NCBI RefSeq assembly: GCF_017813365.1 | Contig: NZ_JAGIZA010000013.1 | Location: 62,001-126,000, forward strand | Length of the DNA stretch: 64,000 nucleotides | Reading direction: 5' to 3' | Source of the DNA: Roseomonas indoligenes | GTDB taxonomy: Bacteria > Pseudomonadota > Alphaproteobacteria > Acetobacterales > Acetobacteraceae | Shown: in pieces, positions 8,068 to 16,919 of the stretch | Position numbering within the stretch: the first letter of the stretch is position 1 | Layout: each line of letters starts with the position of its first letter | Notes under the pieces: generated by a model | Database searches by the model: none | What the model saw: the letters and a program-made list of their open reading frames with translations, nothing else | Told to the model about the DNA's origin: nothing | Position numbers and translations under genes: made by a program

Positions 8068-8955
8068 TCATGCCTTAGTTGCGCCAGCTTCCTCCTGCAT
8101 CCACTGCGCGAAAGTACGTAGCGCCGGCCGCGCCGCTGTATCAGCCGGGTAGGTGAGATAGTAGCTGGTGCCACGTCGCAGGACGACGTCAGACACCTCC
8201 TCTAGCCGTCCCGCTTTGACCTCGGCCGCAAGATAGCGCCGCTGTGTCAGCCCTATGCCGAGCCCATCCGTCACCGCTTGCCAGACAAGAGCGAGGTCAT
8301 CGAAGGCAATGGTGCGCGCCGGCGATCCTGTCATGTCCGCGGCAGCCAGCCAGTCTGCCCAGTCCCGTGGCCGACGTTGGTGGATGATCAGCGTCTCCCC
8401 CAGGAGTGCCGCAGGAGCCCCGTGCTCCAGCCGCGCTCGAGAGCCAAGTGGGCCGAAGGCGACGAGTTCGTCTTCGAAGAGTTGTACGGCGACGAGACCC
8501 GGCCAGATCCCCCGCCCGTAGCGAATGGCGGCGTCCACACGCTCCCGGTTGAAGTCGACCGGATCGTGACCGGAGGAGAGAGTTACCTCTATCTCCGGAT
8601 ACCGAGCCTGGAACGAAGCGAGACGCGGGATGAGCCAGCGCACAAGGAAGGTCGTGTAGGCACGCACTGCAATCCGGGTACGCCCGGGGCTGTCGCGTAG
8701 CGCGTCCGTGGCGTCCGCGATCTCTCCAAGGGCACGGGCGACAGTACCAGCGTAACGGCGACCAGGCACAGTCAGGCGCAACGCGCCGCCATCACGCTCG
8801 AACAGTGCGATCTGGAGAACATCCTCCAGATTGCGGACGTGCCGCCCGACCGCGGTGGGCGTGACCAGCAACTCCTCCGCCGCGCGCGCCAGGGTGCCGT
8901 GGCGGGCCACCGCCTCGAAAGCCTTCAACGCGTTCAGCGGCGGCAATCTACGCAA
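8068..8955 (-). CDS. LysR-family transcriptional regulator, GcvA-like
   Basis: DNA-binding regulator, probably of the divergent acyl-CoA operon. The protein begins LRRLPPLNALKAFEAVARHG and continues with the LysR winged helix (TLARAAEELLVTPTAVGRHVRNLE), then the co-inducer domain, including RVDAAIRYGRGIWPGL and DGLGIGLTQRRY, as in the GcvA/AmpR subgroup. I chose the TTG at 8955, where AAAGGTGG lies just upstream and the N-terminus matches the family; an alternative GTG start at 9030 would add 25 residues and overlap the regulatory region. It is divergent from the acyl-CoA dehydrogenase with a gap of about 110 bp, the usual LysR arrangement. Confidence 0.88.
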   Translation of the reverse strand: MRRLPPLNALKAFEAVARHGTLARAAEELLVTPTAVGRHVRNLEDVLQIALFERDGGALRLTVPGRRYAGTVARALGEIADATDALRDSPGRTRIAVRAYTTFLVRWLIPRLASFQARYPEIEVTLSSGHDPVDFNRERVDAAIRYGRGIWPGLVAVQLFEDELVAFGPLGSRARLEHGAPAALLGETLIIHQRRPRDWADWLAAADMTGSPARTIAFDDLALVWQAVTDGLGIGLTQRRYLAAEVKAGRLEEVSDVVLRRGTSYYLTYPADTAARPALRTFAQWMQEEAGATKA

Positions 8956-9068
8956 GGTCCACCTTTCCGGCGCGGAGCTTATGTCAGGAGAAGGCTGCAG
9001 AAAAGTCGGTGGCGGGCACCACCCCGTCACGGCACCCTGCCGTGGTGAAGAGCATCCAGGGGTGCGGC

Positions 9069-10235
9069 ATGGAATTCAAGATCAGCGAGGCGCAGCGTGA
9101 GATGATCGTGGCTGTGCGGGCACTTGCGCAGACAGAGTTCCGGCGGGACGCCGCGAAGTGGATGGACGGCACCTTTCCCTGGCCGAACATGAAACGTTTG
9201 GCGGAGCTCGGCGTCCTCGGCATGTCGGTGCCGGAGGAATACGGCGGCCTCGGCCTTTCCATTCTCGACAGCGCCCTCATCCTGGAGGAGATCGCGAAGG
9301 TCGACTACGTCACCGCAATGGCCGTGCTCGGTGAGGCGGGTGTGCAGACTCGCGTTATCTCCCACTATGCACCGAAGGCGATCAAGGAGCGCATCCTTCC
9401 CCGCGTCGTCTCAGGTGATTGTATCCTGGCGATCTGCATGACGGAGCCAGATGCCGGGACGGATGTGGCCAACTACCGCACCAACACCGTCCGCAAGGGT
9501 AACCATCTCGTCCTTAACGGAGCCAAGACTCTCATTTCCCGCGCCGAGGAGGCGGGGATGTTCGTCGTTTTCACCCGGGTGGAGGGCAAGCCAGGACGCG
9601 AGGGGATAGGTTGCGTGCTGGTGGAGCGCGGCACCCCCGGTCTCGCCGTCACCGGGACCTATCACACCATGGGCGGGGAGAACCTGCACGAGGTGCAGTT
9701 CAACGACGTGGAGCTGCCGCCGGAGAACCTCGTCATCGAGGAGGACGGGTTTCGCAAGCTGCTCACCGCCTTCAACACCCAGCGCTGCCTCAATCCCAGC
9801 ATTTCCCTTGGCCTCGCGGAGGGCGCTTTTGACGAAGCGGTTTCCTACGTCAAGGAGCGCAAGATCTTTGGCAAGGCCATCGCGTCGTCGCAGGGCATTC
9901 GATGGAAATTTGCTGACATGTTCAGGGAGATCGAGGCAGCACGCGGCCTGCTCTACCGCGCCTGCATGACAGCCAGCCCCTTCCCCGATCCCATCATGGC
10001 CGCCACCGCAAAGGTGTTCTGCAACGAGATGTCCATCCGCGTGACGAGCGAGGCCATCCAGGTCCACGGTGGATACGGCTTCACCGACGAATACCCGGTG
10101 TCGCGCCTCTTCCGCGGAGCACGCTACGGCTCCCTCGGTGGTGGCTCGTCAGAGTCCCTGCGCGATCTCGTCGGCAAGCGCATTCTGGAGGGCGCCGACC
10201 TGACCGACGGCATCCTCTCCCTCGACACCTATTGA
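9069..10235 (+). CDS. Acyl-CoA dehydrogenase
   Basis: FAD enzyme introducing a double bond into an acyl-CoA thioester. The 388-residue product shows the N-terminal helical domain (MEFKISEAQREMIVAVRALA), MSVPEEYGGLGL, the FAD-binding signature ICMTEPDAGTDVANYRT near residue 125, NGAKTLISRAEEAG, and the C-terminal signature AIQVHGGYGFTDEYPVSRLFRGAR. The usual catalytic-glutamate region is close to that block. The ATG at 9069 follows AGGGG; an upstream in-frame start would overlap the promoter. It is first in an operon with a two-subunit CoA ligase and a Bug-type binding protein, which suggests use of a carboxylate or dicarboxylate as its CoA ester. Confidence 0.92.
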   Translation: MEFKISEAQREMIVAVRALAQTEFRRDAAKWMDGTFPWPNMKRLAELGVLGMSVPEEYGGLGLSILDSALILEEIAKVDYVTAMAVLGEAGVQTRVISHYAPKAIKERILPRVVSGDCILAICMTEPDAGTDVANYRTNTVRKGNHLVLNGAKTLISRAEEAGMFVVFTRVEGKPGREGIGCVLVERGTPGLAVTGTYHTMGGENLHEVQFNDVELPPENLVIEEDGFRKLLTAFNTQRCLNPSISLGLAEGAFDEAVSYVKERKIFGKAIASSQGIRWKFADMFREIEAARGLLYRACMTASPFPDPIMAATAKVFCNEMSIRVTSEAIQVHGGYGFTDEYPVSRLFRGARYGSLGGGSSESLRDLVGKRILEGADLTDGILSLDTY

Positions 10236-10245
10236 GGGCAAGGCG

Positions 10246-11376
10246 GTGCTGCTGATCGAAGCGGATGGCAAGGCACTGCTGGCGCGGCACGGTCTTGCCG
10301 TGCCGCGCGCGGCCCTGGTGCGTGCCGGTGAGGCCGCGGGCTTCTGCCTCGACGGTTCCGGCCCCTGGGTGGTGAAGGCGCAGGTGCCAGCGGGCGGGCG
10401 TGGCAAGGCGGGTGGCATCGTTCTCTGCCGAACCCCGGAGGAAGTCGAGGTGTCGCTGGCACGGCTGCTCGGCACCACGCTACGAGGCCATCCCGTCACG
10501 GCCTGCCTTGTGGAAGAGGCCGTGTGCGGTGCCGCGGAGCACTACCTGTCCCTGATGGTGGATCCGGCGGGCCTGGGCATCCGCATCGCTTGGTCCCGCG
10601 CGGGAGGAGTTGAGGTTGAGTCGGCCGCTCCGCCCGCCGCGTGCACCACATCGCCCGACGAGGCCGCTATCCTCGCAGCCGCAGAGGAGATCCTGGCGAC
10701 TGCAGATCCGGCAGAGCGCACGGCGCTGCGCGGCGCAGTTCGCGACCTGGCACGCGCGCTGCTCGCGGAGGGCCTGCTGCTGGTGGAGGTGAACCCTCTT
10801 TTCATCGGTTCATTCGGTACGTTGGCCGGCGATGCCAAGGTGGTGCTGGATCTGAACCTCGCGGAGGGACAGGCCGACCTTCGCGCCCTCGTCCTGGCAC
10901 GGCCCGACGCCTATCCGGACGCCGTCCGCAAGCTGCAGGAGGGCTTCGACTACGTGGAGTTGGACCCGGAGGGCGAGGTGGGCCTCGTTACAACCGGCGC
11001 GGGCCTCTCCATGGTAGTGGTGGACGAGATGACAGCCGCAGGGCTCCGGCCGCTCAACTTCTGTGACCTGCGGACAGGCCAGCTTCGCGGCGATCCTACA
11101 CGGCTGGTGCGCGTGTTGGACTGGATCTCCGCGCGGCCCTCGGTATGTGTCGTTCTCGTCAACATCTTTGCCGGCATCACTGACCTGGGCGAATTCGGCC
11201 GGTTGCTATCCGACGCGCTCGATAGGACGGGCCTGCGCCTGCCGGTCGTCGCGCGTCTCGTCGGCACCGGCGCCGCGGCAGGGCGGGCGGAGTTGGCGCG
11301 GCGTCACCCCGGCGTGATCGTGGAGGACGACCTGCTCGCGGCAGTCGCCCGGGCGGCGACTCTGTGCAAGCCATGA
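10246..11376 (+). CDS. Succinyl-CoA ligase beta-like subunit (ATP-grasp, acid-CoA ligase)
   Basis: ATP-grasp subunit of an ADP/ATP-dependent acid-CoA ligase. The 376-residue protein starts at a GTG and reads MLLIEADGKALLARHGLAVP, then KAQVPAGGRGKAGGI (nucleotide-binding lysine and glycine loop), EEAVCGAAEHYLSLMVD, LLLVEVNPLFIG with the metal-binding EVNP, and a C-terminal ligase CoA domain with VNIFAGITDLGEF. It is more divergent than housekeeping SucC, so the substrate may be another dicarboxylate, such as malate, glutarate or itaconate; the sequence does not say which. It lies 10 nt after the dehydrogenase and overlaps the alpha-like subunit by an ATGA. Confidence 0.88.
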   Translation: MLLIEADGKALLARHGLAVPRAALVRAGEAAGFCLDGSGPWVVKAQVPAGGRGKAGGIVLCRTPEEVEVSLARLLGTTLRGHPVTACLVEEAVCGAAEHYLSLMVDPAGLGIRIAWSRAGGVEVESAAPPAACTTSPDEAAILAAAEEILATADPAERTALRGAVRDLARALLAEGLLLVEVNPLFIGSFGTLAGDAKVVLDLNLAEGQADLRALVLARPDAYPDAVRKLQEGFDYVELDPEGEVGLVTTGAGLSMVVVDEMTAAGLRPLNFCDLRTGQLRGDPTRLVRVLDWISARPSVCVVLVNIFAGITDLGEFGRLLSDALDRTGLRLPVVARLVGTGAAAGRAELARRHPGVIVEDDLLAAVARAATLCKP

Positions 11377-12242
11377 TTCCCTCCCTCTCCGCTGGCACGA
11401 AGGTTCTCGTGCTCGGCCTGACCGGCCGTATGGGACGCGCGCACGCTGCCCGGATGCGGGCCTATGGCACCAACATCGTGGGCGGAACCGCCATTCGCGT
11501 CGGCACAGCAGAAGAGCAGGACGGCCTGCCCATCTTTCCCGACATCACCGCCGCCGTCGCCGCGACCGGAGCACGCGCCGCCATTGCGATGACCCCGCCC
11601 GGTGGTACCCGTGCCGCCGCCGAGAGCGCCTTTGCTGCAGGGATCTCGCTTCTCGTCACGGTGGCGGAGGGTGTGCCGGTCCATGACGCGCTGGCCATCG
11701 GCCGCGCGGCGCGGGCGGCAGGCGTCACCTGGGTCGGCTCCTCGACGCCGGGGCTCGCCGTGCCGGGCGCGACCAAGATCGGCTTCCTGCCGGACGTGGC
11801 GCTGCGCCCCGGTGAGATTGGCCTGATGAGTAAGAGCGGCACCCTGTCCTACGAGGTGGGATACCGCATGGCCGCGCGTGGCCTGGGCCAGAGCCTGTGG
11901 GTCGGGGTGGGCGGCGATCCCGTGAAGGGAACCCGCTTCGCCGACCTCCTGCCCGTCTTCCAGGCCGACCCGCGCACCCGCGCCATGGTGTTGGTGGGCG
12001 AGGTGGGCGGCGCCGAGGAAGAGGAGTTCGCGGACGCCCTCACGGCCACGCGGGGAGCCAAGCCGGTGCTGGCCGTCATCGCAGGACGTGAGGCGAAGGA
12101 GGGTGTGTCAATGGGCCATGCCGGCGCACTGACCTGGGGCGAATTCGGCACCTATGCGTCCAAGCGCGCCCGCCTCACCGCCGCCGGTGCGCGCTGCTTC
12201 GATAACGTCGAGGCGCTCGTGGAGGCGCTCGCACAGGGCTGA
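11373..12242 (+). CDS. Succinyl-CoA ligase alpha-like subunit
   Basis: CoA-binding and phosphohistidine-carrying subunit paired with the preceding gene. The 289-residue product has the Rossmann CoA site VLVLGLTGRMGRAHAARM, the second CoA segment AAIAMTPPGGTR, GSSTPGLAVPGATKIGF, SKSGTLSYEVGYRM, and the active-site histidine in SMGHAGALTWGEF near residue 250. The ATG at 11373 forms an ATGA overlap with the beta-like gene, so translation is probably coupled. Order beta then alpha is as in sucCD, but the acyl-CoA dehydrogenase upstream and Bug protein downstream indicate a dedicated catabolic version. Confidence 0.9.
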   Translation: MIPSLSAGTKVLVLGLTGRMGRAHAARMRAYGTNIVGGTAIRVGTAEEQDGLPIFPDITAAVAATGARAAIAMTPPGGTRAAAESAFAAGISLLVTVAEGVPVHDALAIGRAARAAGVTWVGSSTPGLAVPGATKIGFLPDVALRPGEIGLMSKSGTLSYEVGYRMAARGLGQSLWVGVGGDPVKGTRFADLLPVFQADPRTRAMVLVGEVGGAEEEEFADALTATRGAKPVLAVIAGREAKEGVSMGHAGALTWGEFGTYASKRARLTAAGARCFDNVEALVEALAQG

Positions 12243-12269
12243 GATCGCCAACAACGGGAGGGAACAATC

Positions 12270-13244
12270 ATGGCCGAAGGCCAGATGGAAAAATTGACCC
12301 GTCGGACAGCACTCGCACTGCCGTTGCTTGCCGCGCCGGCCCTCGCGGAGCCGGCCTGGCCGCGACGCCCAATCCGAATCATTGTTCCCTTCGCACCTGG
12401 CGCCAGCAATGACCTGATCGCTCGCGCCACGGCGAACGGACTGCAGCCGGTCCTGGACGTGCCTGTGGTGGTGGAGAACAAGCCGGGCGCGGGCGGGGCC
12501 ATCGGTGCGGCAAGCGTCGCAGCCGCTCCCGCCGATGGTTACACAGTGATGATCGCGACGACCTCCATCGCTATGGCCGCGGCGGTGCAGCCCACGCCCT
12601 ACGACCCGGCGCGGGATTTCGATGCGGTGCGGCTACTGGCTCAGGCGCCGATCGGTCTCGTGGTCGCGGGGAATTCGCCGTTCCAGTCGGTGACGGACCT
12701 TCTTGCCGCGGCGCGGGCAAAGCCTGGTACAATCCGCTACGGCTCGGCCGGACCGGGGACGGTCAATCACTTCGCCGGCGCGCTCTTCGCCCTCCGCGCC
12801 GGCATCTCCATGGAGCATGTGCCCTATCGCGGCATGAGCCCCGCCATCATGGACATGCTCGGCGGGCGCATCGAGGTGAACTTCCCGTCGCTCCCCTCCG
12901 TCTCGGGGCAACTTCGCACGGGCGAGGCACGGTTGCTCGGCGTACTGGCGCCGGAGCGGCAGGGCGACATGCCGGAGGTGCCAACGGTACGGGAGGCCGG
13001 GGTGAACATGGACCTTCTGTTTTGGTGGGGAATTCTAGGCCCGCGTGGGATGCCTGCCGCCGTGACCGCGCGTTTCGACAAGGCGCTGCTGGATGTACTG
13101 GGCACAGCTGAGGTGCTGCGTTTCCTGGCAAACGAAGGAGCGTCACCGGCGCGTACTGGCGCGCGAGCATTCCAGGCGTTTCTCGCTGCTGAGACGACGC
13201 GCTGGGCAGAGGTCGCCCGGGCGGCAGGCATCATTGTCGGCTGA
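12270..13244 (+). CDS. Bug-family tripartite tricarboxylate transporter substrate-binding protein
   Basis: Periplasmic carboxylate-binding protein. A signal peptide with twin arginine-like start (KLTRRTALALPLLAAPALA) is followed by the family hallmarks: WPRRPIRIIVPFAPGASNDLIAR, VVVENKPGAGGAIGA, IRYGSAGPGTVNHFAG, HVPYRGMSPAIMDMLGGRIE and MPEVPTVREAGV. It has a strong GGGAGG ribosome-binding site. It closes the acyl-CoA dehydrogenase operon and is likely the capture protein for the acid used there. No TctA or TctB membrane partner lies nearby, which is common for this greatly expanded family. Confidence 0.92.
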   Translation: MAEGQMEKLTRRTALALPLLAAPALAEPAWPRRPIRIIVPFAPGASNDLIARATANGLQPVLDVPVVVENKPGAGGAIGAASVAAAPADGYTVMIATTSIAMAAAVQPTPYDPARDFDAVRLLAQAPIGLVVAGNSPFQSVTDLLAAARAKPGTIRYGSAGPGTVNHFAGALFALRAGISMEHVPYRGMSPAIMDMLGGRIEVNFPSLPSVSGQLRTGEARLLGVLAPERQGDMPEVPTVREAGVNMDLLFWWGILGPRGMPAAVTARFDKALLDVLGTAEVLRFLANEGASPARTGARAFQAFLAAETTRWAEVARAAGIIVG

Positions 13245-13531
13245 CCGTGTCATCGAGTGTCCTGATTGCCTGCGGCCTGTTAGCGGCTGATCCAATCGAG
13301 GCGTGCCGCGACCAGCACTGCCCCAAGCTGGCGGTAAGGGGCCAGGTTGGCGCGGGAGGGTATTGGCTCCCCTCGCGACACCAACGGCTTCGCTCTGCTC
13401 GGAGAGGACGTCAAGCGCCAGGGATCGGACTATCTCCCGGCGCCCGATGCTGGGCCTCAAGCGACGAATAGCAAGTCGCTCGCGGAGAGCGGGGCGGCAT
13501 TTGACAGGCGGGCGATCTGGACTGGCCACGA

Positions 13532-13860
13532 TCAACTCAAACTATCGGCGTCCCAGTAAAGCCCACCCGCGCCGCCGCCCGCAGTGTCGCAGAGCAGCAC
13601 GCCACCCGGGCCGCTTGCGGCCGGCGCAGCATTCGCGATCAGCGCGGGGGCAAGGCCGAAGCCGGTCCCGAACGCGCTCCGCGAAATCATCACCTTGTCT
13701 AACCCAACGTCGAAGTCATCGACCGGTCCACGGCAGAAAAGAGTGGCGCGACGTCTGAGAAAAGTTGGGCCGCCCCGGCGCTCCCGATCAGCTCGTCCAC
13801 GCCCACCCCGCCCGAGAGCGTGTCGTTCGAGGTGGAATCCGTGAACAGCTCCGTCGCGCC
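13532..13860 (-). pseudogene. Decayed RTX/hemolysin-type calcium-binding C-terminus
   Basis: Two minus-strand frames together resemble the C-terminal end of an RTX protein. The upstream frame (about 13860-13700) reads TSNDTLSGGVGVDELIGSAG, like a nonapeptide calcium repeat; the downstream frame reads VDDFDVGLDKVMISRSAFG and ends GGLYWDADSLS, like the DF..G.DK..L..SAF and G.L.YDADG terminal motifs. The frame changes between them at about 13720, and no upstream repeat domain exists. It is therefore a truncated, frameshifted remnant. Confidence 0.55.
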
Positions 13861-14542
13861 GCGCCTCCGATCCTGCCAATTCCGGTCGGGGTCCGGGCCC
13901 TTCCCGCGGCAGGGAAGGCCTTTCAGGAGCGCTGCCGGGACAGGTCCTCTCCACCTGCTGCCGTTTCGAGCAGGTGTGAAGCGGAACCCATGCGGTTAAA
14001 GGTCAGTTCATCCGGACCGTGGCGGCCGGTTTGTCTGCTAGCCATCCCGTTCAGGCATAGCACGAGCGAAGCTGAACCTCTTGGCTTTCCCCCGGCAGAA
14101 GCCCGCGAGAGCGGCTTAGAACCGAAATTTTCGCAATTCTGCCCGCAACTTAAAGTGATCACAGATGATTGGGGGTTAACTTTTGCTTGCGCTTTGGTAC
14201 GAGCAGCGGCCTCAGCAGGCAAAAACTTGAGCAAGAAATTCCCTTGGAGTCGGTTTCATAAAGAGTTTCTTTCTGCCGAACTGGCTCAGAGCGGGAAAAT
14301 TTTTTGCTCTCTCCGTCTTGGTTGAAGGCGGTCAGAAGCCTCTACCACAAGTTGTATTCTCAACATTCGGCGATTTGCTACAAAACGACACAGTGCAGCG
14401 GCCGCGAGCGAAATTTCGCAATCGGTTTGCCGAAAAAATTCGAAATCGTGGCCGAACGGTCTATTTTTGTATTCAGTTCCAAAGAAGGAACGGAGTTGCT
14501 GCCATGAGGCGCGACCAAGTTGCCCTAGGAAGATGATCGACC
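13861..14542. other. Intergenic region with AT-rich stretch before the XRE gene
   Basis: No convincing gene. From about 14100 to 14500 the DNA is much richer in A and T than the surroundings and holds several related motifs around GAAATTTCGC and GAAATTTTCGC. This is the probable control region of the XRE gene at 14543. Confidence 0.4.
14408..14419. promoter_or_regulatory. Palindromic operator candidate upstream of XRE regulator
   Basis: GCGAAATTTCGC is a perfect 12-bp palindrome 124 nt before the XRE start. A similar GAAATTTTCGC occurs near 14125. These could be binding sites of the downstream regulator. Confidence 0.3.
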
Positions 14543-15130
14543 ATGACGACGGCTGCCATCCAGTTTGCTGCAGGACTTCCGAGAGACGGCATGAGCCCGC
14601 GGAACCGCTCCGAAGTAGCGATCATGTCCCGGATTGCCGAGCAAGAAGACCGCGCAGCCAAGTTCGCAGCTCGGCACGATTTCCACGTCCAGAACGCTTT
14701 GGCGAGCGTTGATCCGCGCTCCACGACCTTGTCGGATGCCGCAATCGGGCGCGAAATCCGGGAACTCCGTCGTGCCCAGGGGCGGACACAGAAGGACCTG
14801 GCGAGAAGGATAGGCGTCACGGGCGCGCAGCTGCACCGTTACGAGGTGGGGACCACCCGGATCGCGGCAAGCCGGCTCATCGCCATCGCGAATGCCCTGG
14901 AGATCCGCCCAGACCTCCTGATCGCGGCCGGGTCTAGGCAGGACGCTGCGGCGCTGCCCGTGCCTGCCGCCCAGTCCGACTTTGGGGACGATATCGTCGA
15001 ACTGCTCGAAGTCTTCATGTCGATCTCCGACCCGAAGCAGCGAAGCGCGCTGGTCGCCGTGGCGAAGATGATGGCGGAGCGGTACAATCATCACCCCCAG
15101 GCGTCTTCCGGGGCAGCATCCGAAGCTTGA
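14543..15130 (+). CDS. XRE-family helix-turn-helix regulator
   Basis: The 195-residue protein has an unusual 70-residue N-terminal extension, then a Cro/C1-type helix-turn-helix at about residues 70-130 (IGREIRELRRAQGRTQKDLARRIG, then VTGAQLHRYEVGTTRIAASRLIAIANAL). A C-terminal tail of about 60 residues ends in a helix (VELLEVFMSISDPKQRSALVAVAKMM), which resembles those of rhizobial plasmid and symbiosis XRE regulators and may mediate dimer contacts. An AGGAAG motif lies upstream. No target gene is evident nearby; autoregulation through the AT-rich upstream DNA is possible. Confidence 0.85.
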   Translation: MTTAAIQFAAGLPRDGMSPRNRSEVAIMSRIAEQEDRAAKFAARHDFHVQNALASVDPRSTTLSDAAIGREIRELRRAQGRTQKDLARRIGVTGAQLHRYEVGTTRIAASRLIAIANALEIRPDLLIAAGSRQDAAALPVPAAQSDFGDDIVELLEVFMSISDPKQRSALVAVAKMMAERYNHHPQASSGAASEA

Positions 15131-15298
15131 TGGTCTGCTGGGCCCTACCACCCCTTTCTTGAAGGGCCGCAAAATGCCGAGGGAGCGGTGGTGCCCTCGG
15201 AACGCGATGTTGGTTCGCTAGGGCGGAAAGACCGGGGGAGGTCTCGGCCTCAGAGAAGGTTCGCGCCCAGCACCTGCCGCCGCAGCGATGCTGGTCTG

Positions 15299-15541
15299 TT
15301 ACCCTTCCCTGCCCTCCTGCTCGCTCTTCGCAGCCTCTCCGGCCGCCTCCACTGCACTCGGCTCGCCCACCGCCTGCAGGCCGGCTGCCGTGCTCCGCAA
15401 GAGCATCGTTACCCTCTCGGGTACAGGCACCTGCTCCACCAGCCCTGCCTTCAGCATGCTCTGGAACACCGCGCTCCGAGCAGCGGCCTGAAGGTTCGGC
15501 GGCGCCTCGGCCAACCGTGCCAGGTGCATGGCGGCATGCAC
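15299..15541 (-). CDS. Small DUF3489-like protein, possibly internally deleted
   Basis: An 80-residue frame reading LQAAARSAVFQSMLKAGLVEQVPVPE and then STAAGLQAVGEPSAVEAAGEAAKSEQ. Both blocks recall alphaproteobacterial DUF3489 proteins, where a longer WRQDEDG-type segment separates them; here about 20 residues between the blocks appear to be missing. The N-terminus is also shorter than usual. It may be a decayed copy. The assignment rests on memory of the family pattern. Confidence 0.35.
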   Translation of the reverse strand: MHAAMHLARLAEAPPNLQAAARSAVFQSMLKAGLVEQVPVPERVTMLLRSTAAGLQAVGEPSAVEAAGEAAKSEQEGREG

Positions 15542-15778
15542 TGAGGAATGGTGTCCATGTGGGCGGGGGAATTTTGTTCTGGCTCGTCGGGGCCCTCGTT
15601 AGGACCCGCCCAGCCGGGCCCTACGACCCAAAGCCCTGACGAGAGGGTGTCAGGGTAGTGAGGAAGGATGTTAGCGGTCCCCCTCGCGCCGCCGCTACGT
15701 TGCTCCGTCCCGATAGATCACCAAGCAGAACATTGGATCGGACCAAGCACCGGAAGGCGCCCTGCTTCGGCCGTGGTT
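15542..15778. other. Intergenic region
   Basis: No gene supported. CTCGTC near 15579 and GACGAG near 15639 could close a larger fold around a GGGCCC-containing stretch, but nothing decisive is seen. Confidence 0.3.
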
Positions 15779-16900
15779 TCACGCCGCGGTTCCGGTTGCT
15801 TGGCGCCTCGCACGGCCGCTCAAACGGTCCCAGAGTCCCCCGCCCGAGCGGGGCCGCGCGACAAGATCCACGTGGTCCACCATGCGCGCGCGATGGATGG
15901 CCATCACGACCTCCGGGTCACCCTGCGCCGGGGTGAGCGAGGCGTCCGGCTCGATGACGAAGAGGTCGTAGCCCAGGTCCAGCAGCCATCGCAGGTAGAC
16001 CTCTCCGGACACGCCGGAGATCCCGGCCATCATGCCCGGGCTGAACTCGCTAACGATGACCGGCCTGTGCCGGCGGATGATGCCCTCACAGCCCAGGAGC
16101 GCGGTGTACTCGGCGCCCTCCACGTCCACTTTGATCAGATCGATGGACCCGGCCTCCGGCACCACACGGTCGAGCGGCAGGCAGGCGACCGTGCGCGCCT
16201 CCAGAATGGCCGCGCTCCGTGCTTCCAGCGTGGAGGTGGTGCCGTTGGAGTGGGATGTATTCAGGGCCAGCAGGCCCGGCGCGCGCCCGGCGGCGGCCTG
16301 GAGCACCGTGACCTGGGCAAAGCCGTTCAGGACGCGGCTCGCCTCGATCATCCGCGCGTTGCCGGGGTTCGGCTCCACCGCGAAGACACGCCCCGTCGGA
16401 CCGACCAGCGCGGCGGAGAGCATCGTGAAGTAGCCGATGTTGCCGCCGATATCGAGCACGCCCATGCCGGGCCGCAGGACCGAGCGGAAGACCGCCGCCA
16501 CCTCCGGCTCGTAGCCGCCGGCGAGAACATGCTTGCCAACGGCAGCATCGGAAGGGGAGGCAAACAGGCGGAACCCGTCCCCCTCCGCAATGGCGTAGTC
16601 CGCGCTCGCATCCGCTTCCGTCAGACGGCGCCGCGCGAACTCGAGGCTGTTGACGTAGCTGCCCACCACCGCCTCCAGCGGCTCGCCGACGCGCGACGAG
16701 TGGCCCGCCCACTCCTCGGCATTGGGATGGCGGCCCAGCAGGAGGCGAAAGCAGTGAAAGATGTCGTCGAGCGAGGCCCGGCCATCATAAGGAATGGCCC
16801 ATGGCTGGGCTTCGCGGTCCGGTTGGGACGACAACGCAGCTCTCTCCCTTATCCGATCCGCTTTCGGTCCAGTGATAGCGGCAGGTCCGGTCGGCACCAA
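15779..16900 (-). CDS. FkbM-family methyltransferase with N-terminal DUF4214-like segment
   Basis: SAM-dependent O-methyltransferase probably acting on a glycan or lipid-linked sugar. Residues 40-100 (SLDDIFHCFRLLLGRHPNAEEW, then VVGSYVNSLEFARRRL) resemble the DUF4214-type helical module often seen in surface-polysaccharide proteins. The methyltransferase core follows: GMGVLDIGGNIGYFTMLSA (SAM loop), VFAVEPNPGNARMIEA, IDLIKVDVEGAEYTALLG (the FkbM signature), and PVIVSEFSPGM. There is no ATG near the N-terminus; the start is a TTG or GTG at 16897-16900. It stands alone on the minus strand, 19 nt beyond the small exported gene. Confidence 0.88.
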   Translation of the reverse strand: MVPTGPAAITGPKADRIRERAALSSQPDREAQPWAIPYDGRASLDDIFHCFRLLLGRHPNAEEWAGHSSRVGEPLEAVVGSYVNSLEFARRRLTEADASADYAIAEGDGFRLFASPSDAAVGKHVLAGGYEPEVAAVFRSVLRPGMGVLDIGGNIGYFTMLSAALVGPTGRVFAVEPNPGNARMIEASRVLNGFAQVTVLQAAAGRAPGLLALNTSHSNGTTSTLEARSAAILEARTVACLPLDRVVPEAGSIDLIKVDVEGAEYTALLGCEGIIRRHRPVIVSEFSPGMMAGISGVSGEVYLRWLLDLGYDLFVIEPDASLTPAQGDPEVVMAIHRARMVDHVDLVARPRSGGGLWDRLSGRARRQATGTAA

Positions 16901-16919
16901 GCCCGCCCGGCAGGGCTCC

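Noticed and set aside
8956-9068. LysR box (T-N11-A) between the LysR and acyl-CoA dehydrogenase genes
   Set aside because: Several GC-rich inverted motifs such as GGTG...CACC occur, but none stands out from the base composition.
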